64,000 nucleotides of DNA from Clostridium formicaceticum (GTDB lineage: Bacteria > Bacillota > Clostridia > Peptostreptococcales > Natronincolaceae): the NCBI RefSeq assembly GCF_001854185.1, contig NZ_CP017603.1:3410001-3474000 (forward strand), read 5' to 3'. The stretch's first letter is position 1, and each line of letters opens with the position of its first letter. The notes below the pieces were generated by a model that saw nothing but the letters and a program-made list of their open reading frames with translations, ran no database searches and had not been told where the DNA came from. The translations under genes were made by a program, and so were the position numbers. This document shows positions 1 through 7,892 of this stretch, piece after piece.

Positions 1-136
1 CTAAACATAATAAAGCTATAGCTTCATTATAACAAATATGGCTTTATTTGAAACAAGGAATTTTAATAAGTTATAAATAACTTATCATTTATGATAACAT
101 CTATTATGATTGTTAATGTCAAACTGTTTCTATAAG

Positions 137-189
137 AAAAACCCAGTCTCCCTACGTGTCTATCTTACGTAAGTTTGCTGGGTTTTTTT
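137..189. terminator. Bidirectional intrinsic terminator after miaB
   Basis: AACCCAG and CTGGGTT arms enclose an inner TACGT/ACGTA pairing. A T-run follows on the plus strand and a shorter one on the minus strand. It lies just past the miaB stop, so it probably ends the miaB transcript. The remaining bases 1-136 are AT-rich with two short palindromes (near 69-84 and 86-102); I see no gene there. Confidence 0.75.
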
Positions 190-192
190 ATC

Positions 193-1623
193 TTAGCTGA
201 CGATTTCTCCATTAAGAGAGAAGGTTTTTGGCTCTGTAACTTTCACCCTTACCAGCTTACCTATAAGCTCTTCTCCCCCTGAGAAATTAACTAATTTGTT
301 TTGTCTTGTTCTTCCCATCAATTTTGACGGATCTGTTTTACTAACACCTTCAACTAAAACTTCTACTTCTTTGTTTAAGTAGCAGCTATTGATCTCAGCG
401 CTGATTTGGTTCACTGTCTCCACCAATTGGTTAAATCTTTTATGCTTTATCTCATCATCTACCTGTGTCTCCATTTTTGCAGCAGGTGTACCTTCCCTGA
501 CGGAGTATAAGAAGGTAAAGGCGGAATCAAATCTAACCGCTTCCACGACTTTTAAGGTATCCATAAAGTCTTCCTCTGTTTCTCCTGGAAAACCAACAAT
601 GATATCTGTTGTCATCGCAATATCTGGCACAGCTTTTTTAAGCTTTTCTACTAATCCTAAGTAGCTTTCTTGCGTATAGTTTCTGTTCATTGCTTTTAAT
701 ATAGCATTACTTCCTGCTTGAAAAGGCAAATGAATATGTTCACAAACCTTATCATAATGGGCAATTGCTTCTATTAAGCTCTCGGATAAATCCTTTGGAT
801 GCGACGTCATAAATCGAATTCTTTCTATACCATCAATCTTATTTAATTCTTTAAGCAAATCTGCAAATTCAGTTTTATTTTCTAAAGTTTTTCCATAGGA
901 GTTTACATTTTGCCCCAATAAAGTGATCTCTTTCGTACCATTCTTAGCTAAATCAACAACTTCATTCACAATTTCCTTTATTTCTCTGCTACGCTCGCGG
1001 CCTCTTGTATAGGGAACAATACAATAGGTGCAAAAATTATTGCATCCAAACATGATATTTACAAAGGCCTTTACACCATATTTTCTCATGGAAGGAATAC
1101 CCTCTATGATTTCTCCTTCCTCCTCCCAAACCTCTACCAGCATGTTGTCTGCTTGTTTACAGTTTGCTAAGAGTTCAGGAAACTTATGTAAGTTATGGGT
1201 ACCAAAAACTAAGTCAACATGCTTATATTTTTTTTTGATTGCTTCTACTACCTTTGGCTGTTGCATCATACACCCACACACAGCAATCATTAAGTCACTA
1301 TTTTTCTTTTTTAAGGGCTTTAAAGCTCCTAAGTTTCCATAAACCTTTAACTCTGCATTTTCCCTTACACAACAAGTATTATAAATAATTAGATCTGCTT
1401 TTTCTTTTTCAGAAGTTTCAACATAACCCATATCCTTAAGCATACCTAATAATTTTTCTGAATCATGCTCATTCATTTGACAACCGTAGGTTACAGTGAG
1501 ATGTTTCTTTCTCTTGCCAGTCCTCTCGTACTCTGCATCGTTTATTTTTCTTAATTTATTTATGATTTCACGTTGTCTATTTAGCTCTTCTTGTGAAACC
1601 TTAACTTCTTCTCGTTTGCTCAT
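193..1623 (-). CDS. miaB: tRNA-2-methylthio-N6-dimethylallyladenosine synthase MiaB (hybrid: phage-supplied 5' end)
   Basis: Radical-SAM methylthiotransferase that adds the 2-methylthio group to i6A37 of tRNAs. The 476-residue protein has the UPF0004 domain starting at [12 protein letters not shown] (Cys about residue 48), the radical-SAM motif CNNFCTYC in the middle (about residues 195-202), and a C-terminal TRAM domain, a normal length for MiaB. The ATG has a GAGGAGG ribosome binding site. The gene crosses the left prophage junction: bases 193-1470 are host, while the first 51 codons and the promoter come from the phage end. A second, host-type 5' fragment is found at the right junction (48414-48561). 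The product should be fully functional because the reading frame and all Cys residues are kept. Confidence 0.95.
   Translation of the reverse strand: MSKREEVKVSQEELNRQREIINKLRKINDAEYERTGKRKKHLTVTYGCQMNEHDSEKLLGMLKDMGYVETSEKEKADLIIYNTCCVRENAELKVYGNLGALKPLKKKNSDLMIAVCGCMMQQPKVVEAIKKKYKHVDLVFGTHNLHKFPELLANCKQADNMLVEVWEEEGEIIEGIPSMRKYGVKAFVNIMFGCNNFCTYCIVPYTRGRERSREIKEIVNEVVDLAKNGTKEITLLGQNVNSYGKTLENKTEFADLLKELNKIDGIERIRFMTSHPKDLSESLIEAIAHYDKVCEHIHLPFQAGSNAILKAMNRNYTQESYLGLVEKLKKAVPDIAMTTDIIVGFPGETEEDFMDTLKVVEAVRFDSAFTFLYSVREGTPAAKMETQVDDEIKHKRFNQLVETVNQISAEINSCYLNKEVEVLVEGVSKTDPSKLMGRTRQNKLVNFSGGEELIGKLVRVKVTEPKTFSLNGEIVS
1470..1488. other. attL core (left prophage attachment site)
   Basis: The 19-bp sequence CATTCATTTGACAACCGTA is repeated exactly at 48407-48425 beside the serine integrase gene. 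On the minus strand it encodes YGCQMN of MiaB. Left of it is host miaB; right of it is phage DNA. After excision the host 5' end and the rest of miaB would rejoin here in frame. Confidence 0.85.
1495..1503. other. Half of the attP inverted repeat (phage side of attL)
   Basis: AGTGAGATG here and CATCTCACT at 48397-48405 are perfect inverted copies. In reconstructed attP they flank the 19-bp core, 6 bp and 1 bp away, as expected for the symmetric arms of a serine integrase site. The same bases also encode part of the phage-borne MiaB N terminus. Confidence 0.6.
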
Positions 1624-1653
1624 AGCAATTCCTCCTCTTAAATATTCTTATAT

Positions 1654-1682
1654 ATTATAACAGAATTATTCAGTCTTGTTAA
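1654..1682 (-). promoter_or_regulatory. Phage-supplied sigma-A promoter driving miaB
   Basis: Read on the minus strand there is TTAACA (1677-1682), a 17-bp spacer and TATAAT (1654-1659), followed about 30 bp later by the miaB ribosome binding site. It lies within the phage end, downstream of the late-operon terminator, so the lysogen's miaB is transcribed from this phage promoter. Confidence 0.7.
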
Positions 1683-1684
1683 AT

Positions 1685-1712
1685 AAAAAAGACCAGGATA
1701 TTAATCCTGGTC
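1685..1712 (-). terminator. Late-operon terminator
   Basis: GACCAGGAT and ATCCTGGTC pair around a short loop and are followed on the minus strand by TTTTTT. It overlaps the stop codon of the last late gene and insulates miaB from prophage late transcription. Confidence 0.85.
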
Positions 1713-2018
1713 AAATAGCTCTTTGGGTTTATTTATAACCTCTTCAACTACAGCATCAATTAGTATGCTTAACTGATCCTCTGGAATATTAAACCCTTGA
1801 TTCATAATGAAATCAATTACATATTCTTTTTTCAATTCGCCTTTTTGGGACTGCCCTTTGTAGTATTTCTCTACAGCTAAAACAGCCACTTCAATCCAGA
1901 AGGTTAAGTTATCTCTTTGTTCTTTAGTGGTCTTTTCTTTTATCCATGGCACCAGGATATATGTTACCACTGCTCCAATAATGGGGATTATAATTTTAAT
2001 AGCTATATCAATATTCAT
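1701..2018 (-). CDS. Phage holin, LLH-type
   Basis: A 105-residue protein with one N-terminal hydrophobic segment (about residues 5-25, IIPIIGAVVTYILVPW) followed by a charged helical cytoplasmic region with KEQRDNLTFWIEVAVLAVEKYY. This matches the LLH (lambda-like Lactobacillus) holin layout. I chose the second ATG because AGGAAG lies at the proper distance. It overlaps the preceding small membrane gene and is the last late gene, next to endolysin and XhlA-like genes, so it probably forms or controls the lysis pore in the inner membrane. Confidence 0.7.
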   Translation of the reverse strand: MNIDIAIKIIIPIIGAVVTYILVPWIKEKTTKEQRDNLTFWIEVAVLAVEKYYKGQSQKGELKKEYVIDFIMNQGFNIPEDQLSILIDAVVEEVINKPKELFDQD

Positions 2019-2280
2019 CTTGATCATCTTCCTTTCTCACTTTAGATTTTTTAATGCTGGAAAGCATCCAGAGCTCTCCTGTTGTAAAAGCAAACCATGC
2101 AGCAATTAGAGTTGTTGGTTCATGGCCAACATTCTTGAATGTGTACAGTACCGCTACCGTAAAGGCTGTGTTCAGCAATATAACCAGGGTTACCATGAAC
2201 TTAGAGAACCGGTTTTTCTTTTTCTGTTTACGTCTTTGTTTTATCAATTTCTCAAGCTCTTTGTCTGTTATATGGTCCAA
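2008..2280 (-). CDS. Small two-helix membrane protein of the lysis module
   Basis: About 90 residues: a basic N terminus (KQRRKQKKKNR), two hydrophobic segments (about 30-50 and 55-75) and a charged tail. The length and topology are holin-like. TTG at 2280 is the likely start because a strong AAGGAGGTGG lies eight bases upstream; an in-frame GTG is too close to that site. It sits between endolysin and the LLH-type holin and overlaps the latter. It could be a second holin or an antiholin; the sequence does not decide. Confidence 0.55.
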   Translation of the reverse strand: MDHITDKELEKLIKQRRKQKKKNRFSKFMVTLVILLNTAFTVAVLYTFKNVGHEPTTLIAAWFAFTTGELWMLSSIKKSKVRKEDDQDEY

Positions 2281-2293
2281 AATTTCCACCTCC

Positions 2294-3772
2294 TTACTGT
2301 AGTATTAAATCATTCTTTTTCATTGCTGCAGTTACTTGGCCATTAGAACCTATAACCACCCTGTCTCCGCTTATCTGCTGCACATCATAAACTCTGGCAT
2401 ATACAAAACTGGCAAGGTTGCCTCCGGTGTAAGTTTTAGCACCATTTTTTGCTTTAACTTTGCTGCCTACTTTCATTTCTTTGGCAGGCTGTCCTGGAGC
2501 TGTAGTCACTACAGATCCACCTGCAGTAGTGATATAGGTATCAAAGCCTTTGGATTTTAATTGTTTTTCAAGGTTCTCTGCATTTGATTTTACTGAAAAA
2601 GCACCGGTTTGAACTTTAAATAATCCGTTTGATTGCTTTAGAATAGCATCGAAACCTGCATTTTTAACACGATTCATTTGTGACTCTGCATTGGTTTTGT
2701 TTGAATAAGCTCCTGTCTGAACATAATACGTCGCCCTGGTTGTGACAGCCTTTGTAGATTTTAATTCTTTAACCATATTTGCGATGTCCATTCCGTAACT
2801 TGGACTCGGTGCCCATTTTCCTCCCAGTTCTTCAACTGTCTGTGCAGTACCTTTTAAGTGAGGAAAATGCCTAGGATCTGGTGTGCCCGGCTTAGGATAT
2901 CCTGGAGCTCCAGCATACAATGCTAGATGATCCACCTGTGCCTGGATCCCCTCTTCCCATGTATTAAATCTTTGGTGTGCATTTGGATTTGTGTCGGATC
3001 CCCCTGTATTAGTTTTAAGTCCACAAGGATTTTTAAAGCTCGCATTGAGAACTCCACCAAATCTCATATAGCCTGTTTCCTTAGCACTTTGGCAATAGGT
3101 CACAATTGGATTAACCCCTGCCTTTACTGATTCTTCATAGAAAATAGGAGCAAGATCTATAAATAGTTGGTTTGCATTTTTACTTTTTGCCCAGGCCTCC
3201 ATTTGTTCCACAGTTGCTGTAGGTTTCCCTAGTATGCTTATGGCACTAGAAGGTGAGGAGTTGGGTGGATTCAATCTCTTGTTTACCTCATCTGCAATAT
3301 AGGGGAACTTGCTTTCTAGGTATGGTCCAGGACAATTGGTTGCTGCAAACCATTTGTGCATGGTTAGGTTGCCTTTTTCGTCTCCTGTAAAGTTCAACTT
3401 TTCTATACCGTTACGTTTACAGATATCTACACATAACTCTATTGTTTTTTCTAGAGCTACATCAGATACAGGCCAATTAGGGGCTCCTCCGTTGTTTGAC
3501 ACTTCTATAGTAACCGCTTGATTGTCATTTGCAGCACTCGAGCTTGTCCAGGCACGATTTTTTTCTTCAACATACATCCCTACTCTTCCCTTGTTGTCGA
3601 CACCGTAATTGGAGCTAGCCCTTCTGCTTGATGGCTTAAATATTTCGCCAACTCGCTCGACTGATAAATTACCAGCCACATGATGAATGGTGATTTTTCT
3701 TATTTTGTCTCGTCTTGGATTTGTGCTGTTGGGTGAAATATTGGTGTGATTTACTAGCGGACTGTTACTCAT
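2294..3772 (-). CDS. Modular endolysin: amidase, glucosaminidase-like, SPOR and C-terminal SH3-like domains
   Basis: A 492-residue peptidoglycan hydrolase that should lyse the host at the end of infection. Residues about 1-170 are an N-acetylmuramoyl-L-alanine amidase (Amidase_2/PGRP type; ITIHHVAG, HKWFAATNCPGP zinc ligands). Residues about 190-345 look like a glucosaminidase (SAKETGY, NPCGLK). Residues about 350-420 form a SPOR repeat (YYVQTGAYSNKTNAESQ, FKVQTGAFSVKSNAE), which in the family binds glycan stripped of stem peptide. The tail is a short SH3-like cell-wall module. ATG at 3772 has AAAGGAGG; the longer frame upstream overlaps the XhlA-like gene and lacks a site. No signal peptide, so export needs the holins. 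Confidence 0.85.
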   Translation of the reverse strand: MSNSPLVNHTNISPNSTNPRRDKIRKITIHHVAGNLSVERVGEIFKPSSRRASSNYGVDNKGRVGMYVEEKNRAWTSSSAANDNQAVTIEVSNNGGAPNWPVSDVALEKTIELCVDICKRNGIEKLNFTGDEKGNLTMHKWFAATNCPGPYLESKFPYIADEVNKRLNPPNSSPSSAISILGKPTATVEQMEAWAKSKNANQLFIDLAPIFYEESVKAGVNPIVTYCQSAKETGYMRFGGVLNASFKNPCGLKTNTGGSDTNPNAHQRFNTWEEGIQAQVDHLALYAGAPGYPKPGTPDPRHFPHLKGTAQTVEELGGKWAPSPSYGMDIANMVKELKSTKAVTTRATYYVQTGAYSNKTNAESQMNRVKNAGFDAILKQSNGLFKVQTGAFSVKSNAENLEKQLKSKGFDTYITTAGGSVVTTAPGQPAKEMKVGSKVKAKNGAKTYTGGNLASFVYARVYDVQQISGDRVVIGSNGQVTAAMKKNDLILQ

Positions 3773-3786
3773 TATCAATTCCTCCT

Positions 3787-4032
3787 TTATAGATTTTGGA
3801 TATACCAAATAAAAAAGCCTAACAACGTGGTAATCGTTAGACCCATGGCCCACTTTATTGTGGTTACCAATGACTTTATTTGCTCGCACAGATTCTCTAT
3901 TTTTGTTTCTGTACGAGACTGATGTTGTTCGAGCTTGTCAATTCGCTCCGAATGATTATTAAGTCTCCTGTCTTGAGTATTGAGTCTTTGCTCTATACTC
4001 CTGTGTTTTTCGATGCACACCCTATCCTCCAT
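3787..4032 (-). CDS. XhlA-like lysis-associated protein
   Basis: 81 residues: a charged coiled-coil N terminus (RSIEQRLNTQDRRLNNHSERIDK) and one C-terminal membrane helix (about 60-78). This is the organisation of PBSX XhlA (hemolysin XhlA family), which works with the holin at the membrane. It lies between the DGR reverse transcriptase and the endolysin, 15 bp from the latter. Ribosome binding site AAAGGAG. Confidence 0.65.
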   Translation of the reverse strand: MEDRVCIEKHRSIEQRLNTQDRRLNNHSERIDKLEQHQSRTETKIENLCEQIKSLVTTIKWAMGLTITTLLGFFIWYIQNL

Positions 4033-4097
4033 GGCCTAGCTCCTTTCGCAATTTATAGTAATAGGTTAAATACATTCTTGGTCTCTGCCTCCCTTCT

Positions 4098-5183
4098 TCA
4101 TGATGAGTTTCTGATAAGGACAAAGCTTTTTAATATAGAACACTTTAAGTAGTAGCTGTCGCAATGCTGCAGTATGCCCAAGTAACTCTGCACACAGGTG
4201 TTTACATCTTCAAACGTTACCTCGCCTCTGGCATAGGCTTTCTGTAAATATTTTAGCCTTCTCTTCATTTTTTTGGCTGTTTTCTTTTTAAGTTTCATAT
4301 GTGTTGGCCATACTCTAAATCCAACAAACTCAATGCCTACAGATATAGGCCTTATACAAGTTTTTCTATTTAAGTGGAGCTCTAGTTGACTATTTAGGAA
4401 GTTCTCTATTTCCACTTTTAACCTGTGTAAATGTTTCTTGTCATGATGTAAAATAATAAAGTCATCCATATACCTTATGAAATACTTTATTTGCAGCTTG
4501 TGTTTACAGAATTGATCTAATTCGTTGAGGTATATGTTTGCTAGGAGCTGGCTTGTAAGATTGCCTATAGGCATTCCTTTGTCATGGAGTCTCATATGCT
4601 TAGGGCAATCTCCTGGCTCCATACCTAGCGGTAAACCAAAGGCCATATCCTCACTTTGAATTATCTCTCTCATCAACCAAAACACATCTTTGTCCTTTAT
4701 TTTTTTACTTAAAATTTTCAAGGCTATAGAATGGTCCACCCTATAAAAATATTTAGATATATCCATTTTTAAGTAGTAATATTTTTGTGGCTTTCTGTCT
4801 ATTTGCCTCAACCAATACTGCAGCTTTTTAGCTGCTTGATGTGTACCTCTGCCTATTCTGCAAGCATAACTGTGTTCTATATAGGTTTTTTCAAACAAAG
4901 GATTTAATATCCTGTAAACAGCCCATTGTACAACCCTGTCTTTAAATGGCAGGGCCATAATTAGTCTTTTCTTTGGTTCGTAAACATAAAATTCTCTATA
5001 ATTGCCTACCTTGTACATCTTCCAGATGAGCTCGTTTTGTATCTGGATTAGATTTTCTTCAAGGTTTGCACTGAATTCCAATACCTCGTCTCTAAATCGT
5101 TTATCTTTTCTGGCCTCTAAATAAGCGAGGTATAAATTTTCAAAATCGTATATCTGCTCATACAAGTAGCCATATCTTTTCAT
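4098..5183 (-). CDS. DGR reverse transcriptase
   Basis: 361 residues. The reverse transcriptase of a diversity-generating retroelement copies the template-repeat RNA into cDNA with errors at adenines; the cDNA then replaces the variable repeat. Motif A is KMDIS (Asp141), motif 4 is IGNLTSQ (206-212), the SQ signature typical of DGR enzymes, and the active site is YMDD (238-241). There is no maturase or endonuclease domain, which separates it from group II intron enzymes. ATG has GGAAAGGA. It follows the template repeat and Avd-like gene, the same order as in the Bordetella phage BPP-1 DGR. Confidence 0.93.
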   Translation of the reverse strand: MKRYGYLYEQIYDFENLYLAYLEARKDKRFRDEVLEFSANLEENLIQIQNELIWKMYKVGNYREFYVYEPKKRLIMALPFKDRVVQWAVYRILNPLFEKTYIEHSYACRIGRGTHQAAKKLQYWLRQIDRKPQKYYYLKMDISKYFYRVDHSIALKILSKKIKDKDVFWLMREIIQSEDMAFGLPLGMEPGDCPKHMRLHDKGMPIGNLTSQLLANIYLNELDQFCKHKLQIKYFIRYMDDFIILHHDKKHLHRLKVEIENFLNSQLELHLNRKTCIRPISVGIEFVGFRVWPTHMKLKKKTAKKMKRRLKYLQKAYARGEVTFEDVNTCVQSYLGILQHCDSYYLKCSILKSFVLIRNSS

Positions 5184-5360
5184 GTCTTGTCCTTTCCATG
5201 TTGTGAATTTATGCTATGTGTAACACCCTTCGAGAATAAACCTGCTAGCTATTTCCATAGCAATATATTTTTTTGCCTTTTGGGCAGGGAAATGGACCCC
5301 TTATTTTCCATGCACTGTGCAAGCACCCTTGGGTATTTTGCCTTCTGGCGATGAAAATGA

Positions 5361-5472
5361 GCGGAGCGGAACCCGATGTTCGTGTTCGAGTTCGAGCGAG
5401 TGTTGTTCAAGTTCACAGCGAACACCCCAGCATTGGACGTGTTCGTCCAGTTGCCACCAAGCCTCGGCAACC
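5361..5472 (-). repeat. DGR template repeat (TR)
   Basis: This 112-bp intergenic segment matches the 3' end of the target gene (5927-6038) at 96 positions without gaps. On the coding strand all 16 mismatches are adenines in this copy (12 A to G and 4 A to C in the target); 8 other adenines are unchanged. AAC/AAT codons dominate the mutable positions. An open frame runs through it, but it is the RNA template and not a gene. The region 5184-5360 between TR and the reverse transcriptase has no gene and probably belongs to the template RNA. Confidence 0.95.
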
Positions 5473-5496
5473 ATGATCCACTCCCCGTATTTATAT

Positions 5497-5838
5497 TTAC
5501 TTGACTGACTTCATCCAGCCCCCAAGCATTCTTCCTATTTCATTTAACATTTTAGACCAGTTCTCATACTTTCTTAAAGTCAGATACCTTACCTTTGGAT
5601 CCGTAGAAAACCTTATATACGTCCTCAATAATTCTAATTCAATATCGATATCCTGTAATGTTGTTTTCTTGTGATATTTTTTATTAGCCCTAACAATAAG
5701 CTCGAGAAGTCTATACATCGAACTCCTTATATTAGCTGCCATGACGTGTTTTTCGTGTTTAGGGAACTCTTTCAAGCATATGTTTCCATACACAATCATG
5801 TCATAAGTTTTTTGTAGTATTTTTAGATCTTTATTCAT
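5497..5838 (-). CDS. avd: DGR accessory variability determinant (Avd-like)
   Basis: 113 residues, almost entirely helical and rich in Lys/Arg, resembling the four-helix Avd/23S-rRNA-intervening-sequence protein family. Avd forms a pentameric basic barrel that binds the reverse transcriptase and template RNA and is needed for retrohoming. Size, charge, ALL-helix pattern and its position between target and template repeat support the call. Ribosome binding site AAGGAG. The family is poorly conserved in sequence, so context carries much weight. Confidence 0.85.
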   Translation of the reverse strand: MNKDLKILQKTYDMIVYGNICLKEFPKHEKHVMAANIRSSMYRLLELIVRANKKYHKKTTLQDIDIELELLRTYIRFSTDPKVRYLTLRKYENWSKMLNEIGRMLGGWMKSVK

Positions 5839-5866
5839 ATCAACGTCAATCTCCTTGAAGTAAAAT

Positions 5867-5890
5867 AAAGGCCCGCTATCGCAGGCCTTT
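5867..5890 (-). promoter_or_regulatory. GC-rich hairpin downstream of the DGR variable repeat
   Basis: AAAGGCCTGC pairs with GCGGGCCTTT (one T-G wobble) around a GATA loop, 36 bp past the variable-repeat end and 21 bp past the target stop. Hairpins or cruciforms at this place promote retrohoming in BPP-1. A short T-rich run also lets it work as a weak terminator before the Avd-like gene. Both roles are inferred. Confidence 0.55.
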
Positions 5891-5910
5891 CAGATTGTCA
5901 GCTCCACAGA

Positions 5911-6939
5911 TTACAGATCAACATAAGCGGAGCGGAACCCGAGGCCCGCGGCCGAGCTCGAGCGAGTGCCGCCCAAGCTCACAGCGAACACCCCAGCAGT
6001 GGACGTGTGCGCCCAGCTGCCACCAAGCCTCGGCAACCTTTCTCCATCGTTGTTCAAATAAAATCTATCACCATCCATGTTGTTATCGTCTGGATAAAGT
6101 GCCAAGGCTTTCACTATCTCCGGAACTTCCAGGCCGGATTCTAAAGCTAGATCCTTAAATGCAGTGCTCGGGGTACCTGTTGTTGTGATTGAAGTAGCGA
6201 GTCTAATTGTGCTGGTACCGTCATATTTAAGTGTTCCTGGTGTTCCTGGGTCTACTAATGAACCATCTGGCATGATAGCTTTCCAAAGTGTACTATCAAC
6301 ACCTTGGTTTACATGCATTGCAGCATTGTTGTAAGGAATTATTTGGATTTCTCCGTCAACTAGCCTGTATCCGCCAAACCATTCCCAAACATTTCCGTTA
6401 AGATCGTAAATTCCATCTGTGGTTCCATCGTGTGCCCAGCTTGCCGGTCCAGATCCAGTGGCCACTCTTCCTATCCTAGTTGCATCTGCCATATGTGTTT
6501 TTATTCCTCTTTCATGAGCTGCAGAGTGATCACTTCCATAATTATTATTACCCCTTGGCATTGTTCCGTTTTTCTTGCACCACAAAGCTAGTGCAGCTCT
6601 TTCTGCATTAGTTAATAAGTGCCATCCCATTCCTTTGTTTTCGCTAAAAGTTCTAGCTTGGTCATAAGTTAGAGATACCCTTGGATCCATCAACGGGAGG
6701 CTATATGCTCTGTCGTCTTTAACAATGTTTTGGTATTTTGAAATATGCAAAAGGTCTTTTTCCACACCATCAACAATGAATGCTGGATGAGTGTTTTGAG
6801 TAGCTCCTGCAACAATATCCGAATTTCTTAACTTAGGGACTCTTACCATGAAACTTGGCATTCCTCTATCGTCCAGGATAATGGTGTTTTTACCACCACT
6901 CAAGCCTTCTACAGCTAATTTCAACATATCGTAGTTCAT
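5911..6939 (-). CDS. DGR target: variable receptor-binding protein with C-type-lectin/FGE-like fold
   Basis: 342 residues. The C-terminal two thirds look like the formylglycine-generating-enzyme/C-type-lectin fold used by most DGR targets (WHLLTNAERAALALWC, GIYDLNGNVWEW). The last 42 residues hold the variable repeat (about residues 301-338). Compared with the template, twelve residues differ: N-S, T-A, N-H, N-T, N-S, N-G, N-G, N-S, N-A, T-A, N-G, I-L. The framework GFRSA and RLGG are constant. It is placed after the baseplate and fibre genes, so it is probably the tip protein that contacts the host surface. Start codon overlaps the upstream stop (TAATG); ribosome binding site AAGGAGG. Confidence 0.9.
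   Translation of the reverse strand: MNYDMLKLAVEGLSGGKNTIILDDRGMPSFMVRVPKLRNSDIVAGATQNTHPAFIVDGVEKDLLHISKYQNIVKDDRAYSLPLMDPRVSLTYDQARTFSENKGMGWHLLTNAERAALALWCKKNGTMPRGNNNYGSDHSAAHERGIKTHMADATRIGRVATGSGPASWAHDGTTDGIYDLNGNVWEWFGGYRLVDGEIQIIPYNNAAMHVNQGVDSTLWKAIMPDGSLVDPGTPGTLKYDGTSTIRLATSITTTGTPSTAFKDLALESGLEVPEIVKALALYPDDNNMDGDRFYLNNDGERLPRLGGSWAHTSTAGVFAVSLGGTRSSSAAGLGFRSAYVDL
5927..6038 (-). repeat. DGR variable repeat (VR)
   Basis: 112 bp at the 3' end of the target gene, aligned without gaps to the template repeat at 5361-5472 and differing only at template adenines. The coding-strand 3' end, TCGGGTTCCGCTCCGCT, is GC-rich and identical in both copies; this is the expected initiation-of-homing (IMH) site. 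Beyond it the two copies diverge (SAYVDL versus SAHFHR). Confidence 0.95.
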
Positions 6940-7283
6940 TATCTAAGCCCTCCTTCTTTTAATGCCCATAGTGTCAAAGTTACATTTTCCATAGAAAAAG
7001 GAACCGGTTCGAGTGTAGTTGATTCTCCCTCGCCTTCAGTTCCTTCGTCGTTTTCCACTTCTATTTCATTGTATTTTCTTGCTGGCATGTCAATTTGTGC
7101 TACATATCGATCACCTAACCCCATCACCAACATTCCTGCCCAATCCTCCGATATATCGATATGAACATCAAAATCCCTTTCATATCTTGATAAATCTAAT
7201 ATCAGTTCATCATTTATATTGAGTCTGGTACCTTCAACAGAATAAGGTGTTTTTTCGCCTTGGTTTTTTTCAACGATATTCAT
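6939..7283 (-). CDS. Hypothetical tail-fibre/baseplate protein upstream of the DGR target
   Basis: 114 residues, beta-rich by eye, acidic (LDLSRYERDFDVHIDIS, NDEGTEGEGEST). I do not recognise a family. Its stop overlaps the start of the variable target protein (TAATG), so the two are translationally coupled. It may be the connector or chaperone of the variable tip protein. Confidence 0.7.
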   Translation of the reverse strand: MNIVEKNQGEKTPYSVEGTRLNINDELILDLSRYERDFDVHIDISEDWAGMLVMGLGDRYVAQIDMPARKYNEIEVENDEGTEGEGESTTLEPVPFSMENVTLTLWALKEGGLR

Positions 7284-7286
7284 TGT

Positions 7287-7448
7287 TTAAACCCTCCAAT
7301 TCCTTTTTATTTCCATTGTCTTTTCTGCTATATATTCAGCCTTTTCTTTAGCCTCTTTACTGGCAGTCTTAGAGTTTTGGCCAAAGTCTTTAAGGATTCG
7401 CTCTTGCCTCTGTTTCCTATCATCATTTTTAACTATAAAATTAGCCAT
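7287..7448 (-). CDS. Small charged fibre-region protein
   Basis: 53 residues: MANFIVKNDDRKQRQERILK, then a Lys/Glu-rich helix ending in NWRV. The ATG overlaps the stop of the preceding gene (TAATG), and the stop lies three bases before the next ATG, so it fits the late operon exactly. Similar tiny proteins follow the fibre gene in other clostridial phages, but I cannot name a function. Confidence 0.7.
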   Translation of the reverse strand: MANFIVKNDDRKQRQERILKDFGQNSKTASKEAKEKAEYIAEKTMEIKRNWRV

Positions 7449-7891
7449 TATTGATACATGCCTCCTTGAATATAATATTTAATTGTTACGTTAGTAGCAC
7501 TGCCGGTAAATGCAATCTTAAATCCATTTAACTGCTTGTCTGTGATTAAAATATCGCCTACATTTCCATCTGCAGACACTACCTCGGTATGGATTCTATA
7601 ATCTGTTGTGTCTCTAGGTTTATCCATAGCTACAGTTTTTATGGAGTTGTTAAAAGGGAATGCATCTGTGTTCAAAAGGGAAACTTCACCTATCTCTCCC
7701 TCGAGCTCTGCTAGTACCCTTTTTTGTTGGAGATCTCTTTGAACTAGCATAGATGCCATTAAGTTAGATTCGTATATTCCTTCTTCCATACGATTCATAT
7801 TGACTTCATCATGCAAGGTACCTTCCTGGAGTATGTTGTCATTCTGATCCTTTACTTCATCTTGCCACTTTATGATGTTATATGGGTTCAC
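7448..7891 (-). CDS. Phage tail fibre N-terminal-type protein
   Basis: 147 residues. The N terminus has the pattern typical of short clostridial phage fibre/adaptor proteins (IIKWQDEVKDQNDNILQEGT, then DEVNMNRMEEGIY); the rest is beta-rich (GDILITDKQLNGFKIAFTG). Start is GTG with GAGGTGA. It lies between baseplate genes and the DGR target, so it probably links the baseplate to the receptor-binding proteins. Confidence 0.65.
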   Translation of the reverse strand: MNPYNIIKWQDEVKDQNDNILQEGTLHDEVNMNRMEEGIYESNLMASMLVQRDLQQKRVLAELEGEIGEVSLLNTDAFPFNNSIKTVAMDKPRDTTDYRIHTEVVSADGNVGDILITDKQLNGFKIAFTGSATNVTIKYYIQGGMYQ

Positions 7892-7892
7892 T

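Noticed and set aside
4098-5183. Group II intron or retron reverse transcriptase
   Set aside because: No intron ends, maturase domain or msr/msd; the template/variable repeat pair and SQ motif point to a DGR.
5249-5470. 73-residue open frame across the DGR template repeat
   Set aside because: It is a by-product of the repeat matching the end of the target gene; it lacks its own function and reads into non-coding RNA.
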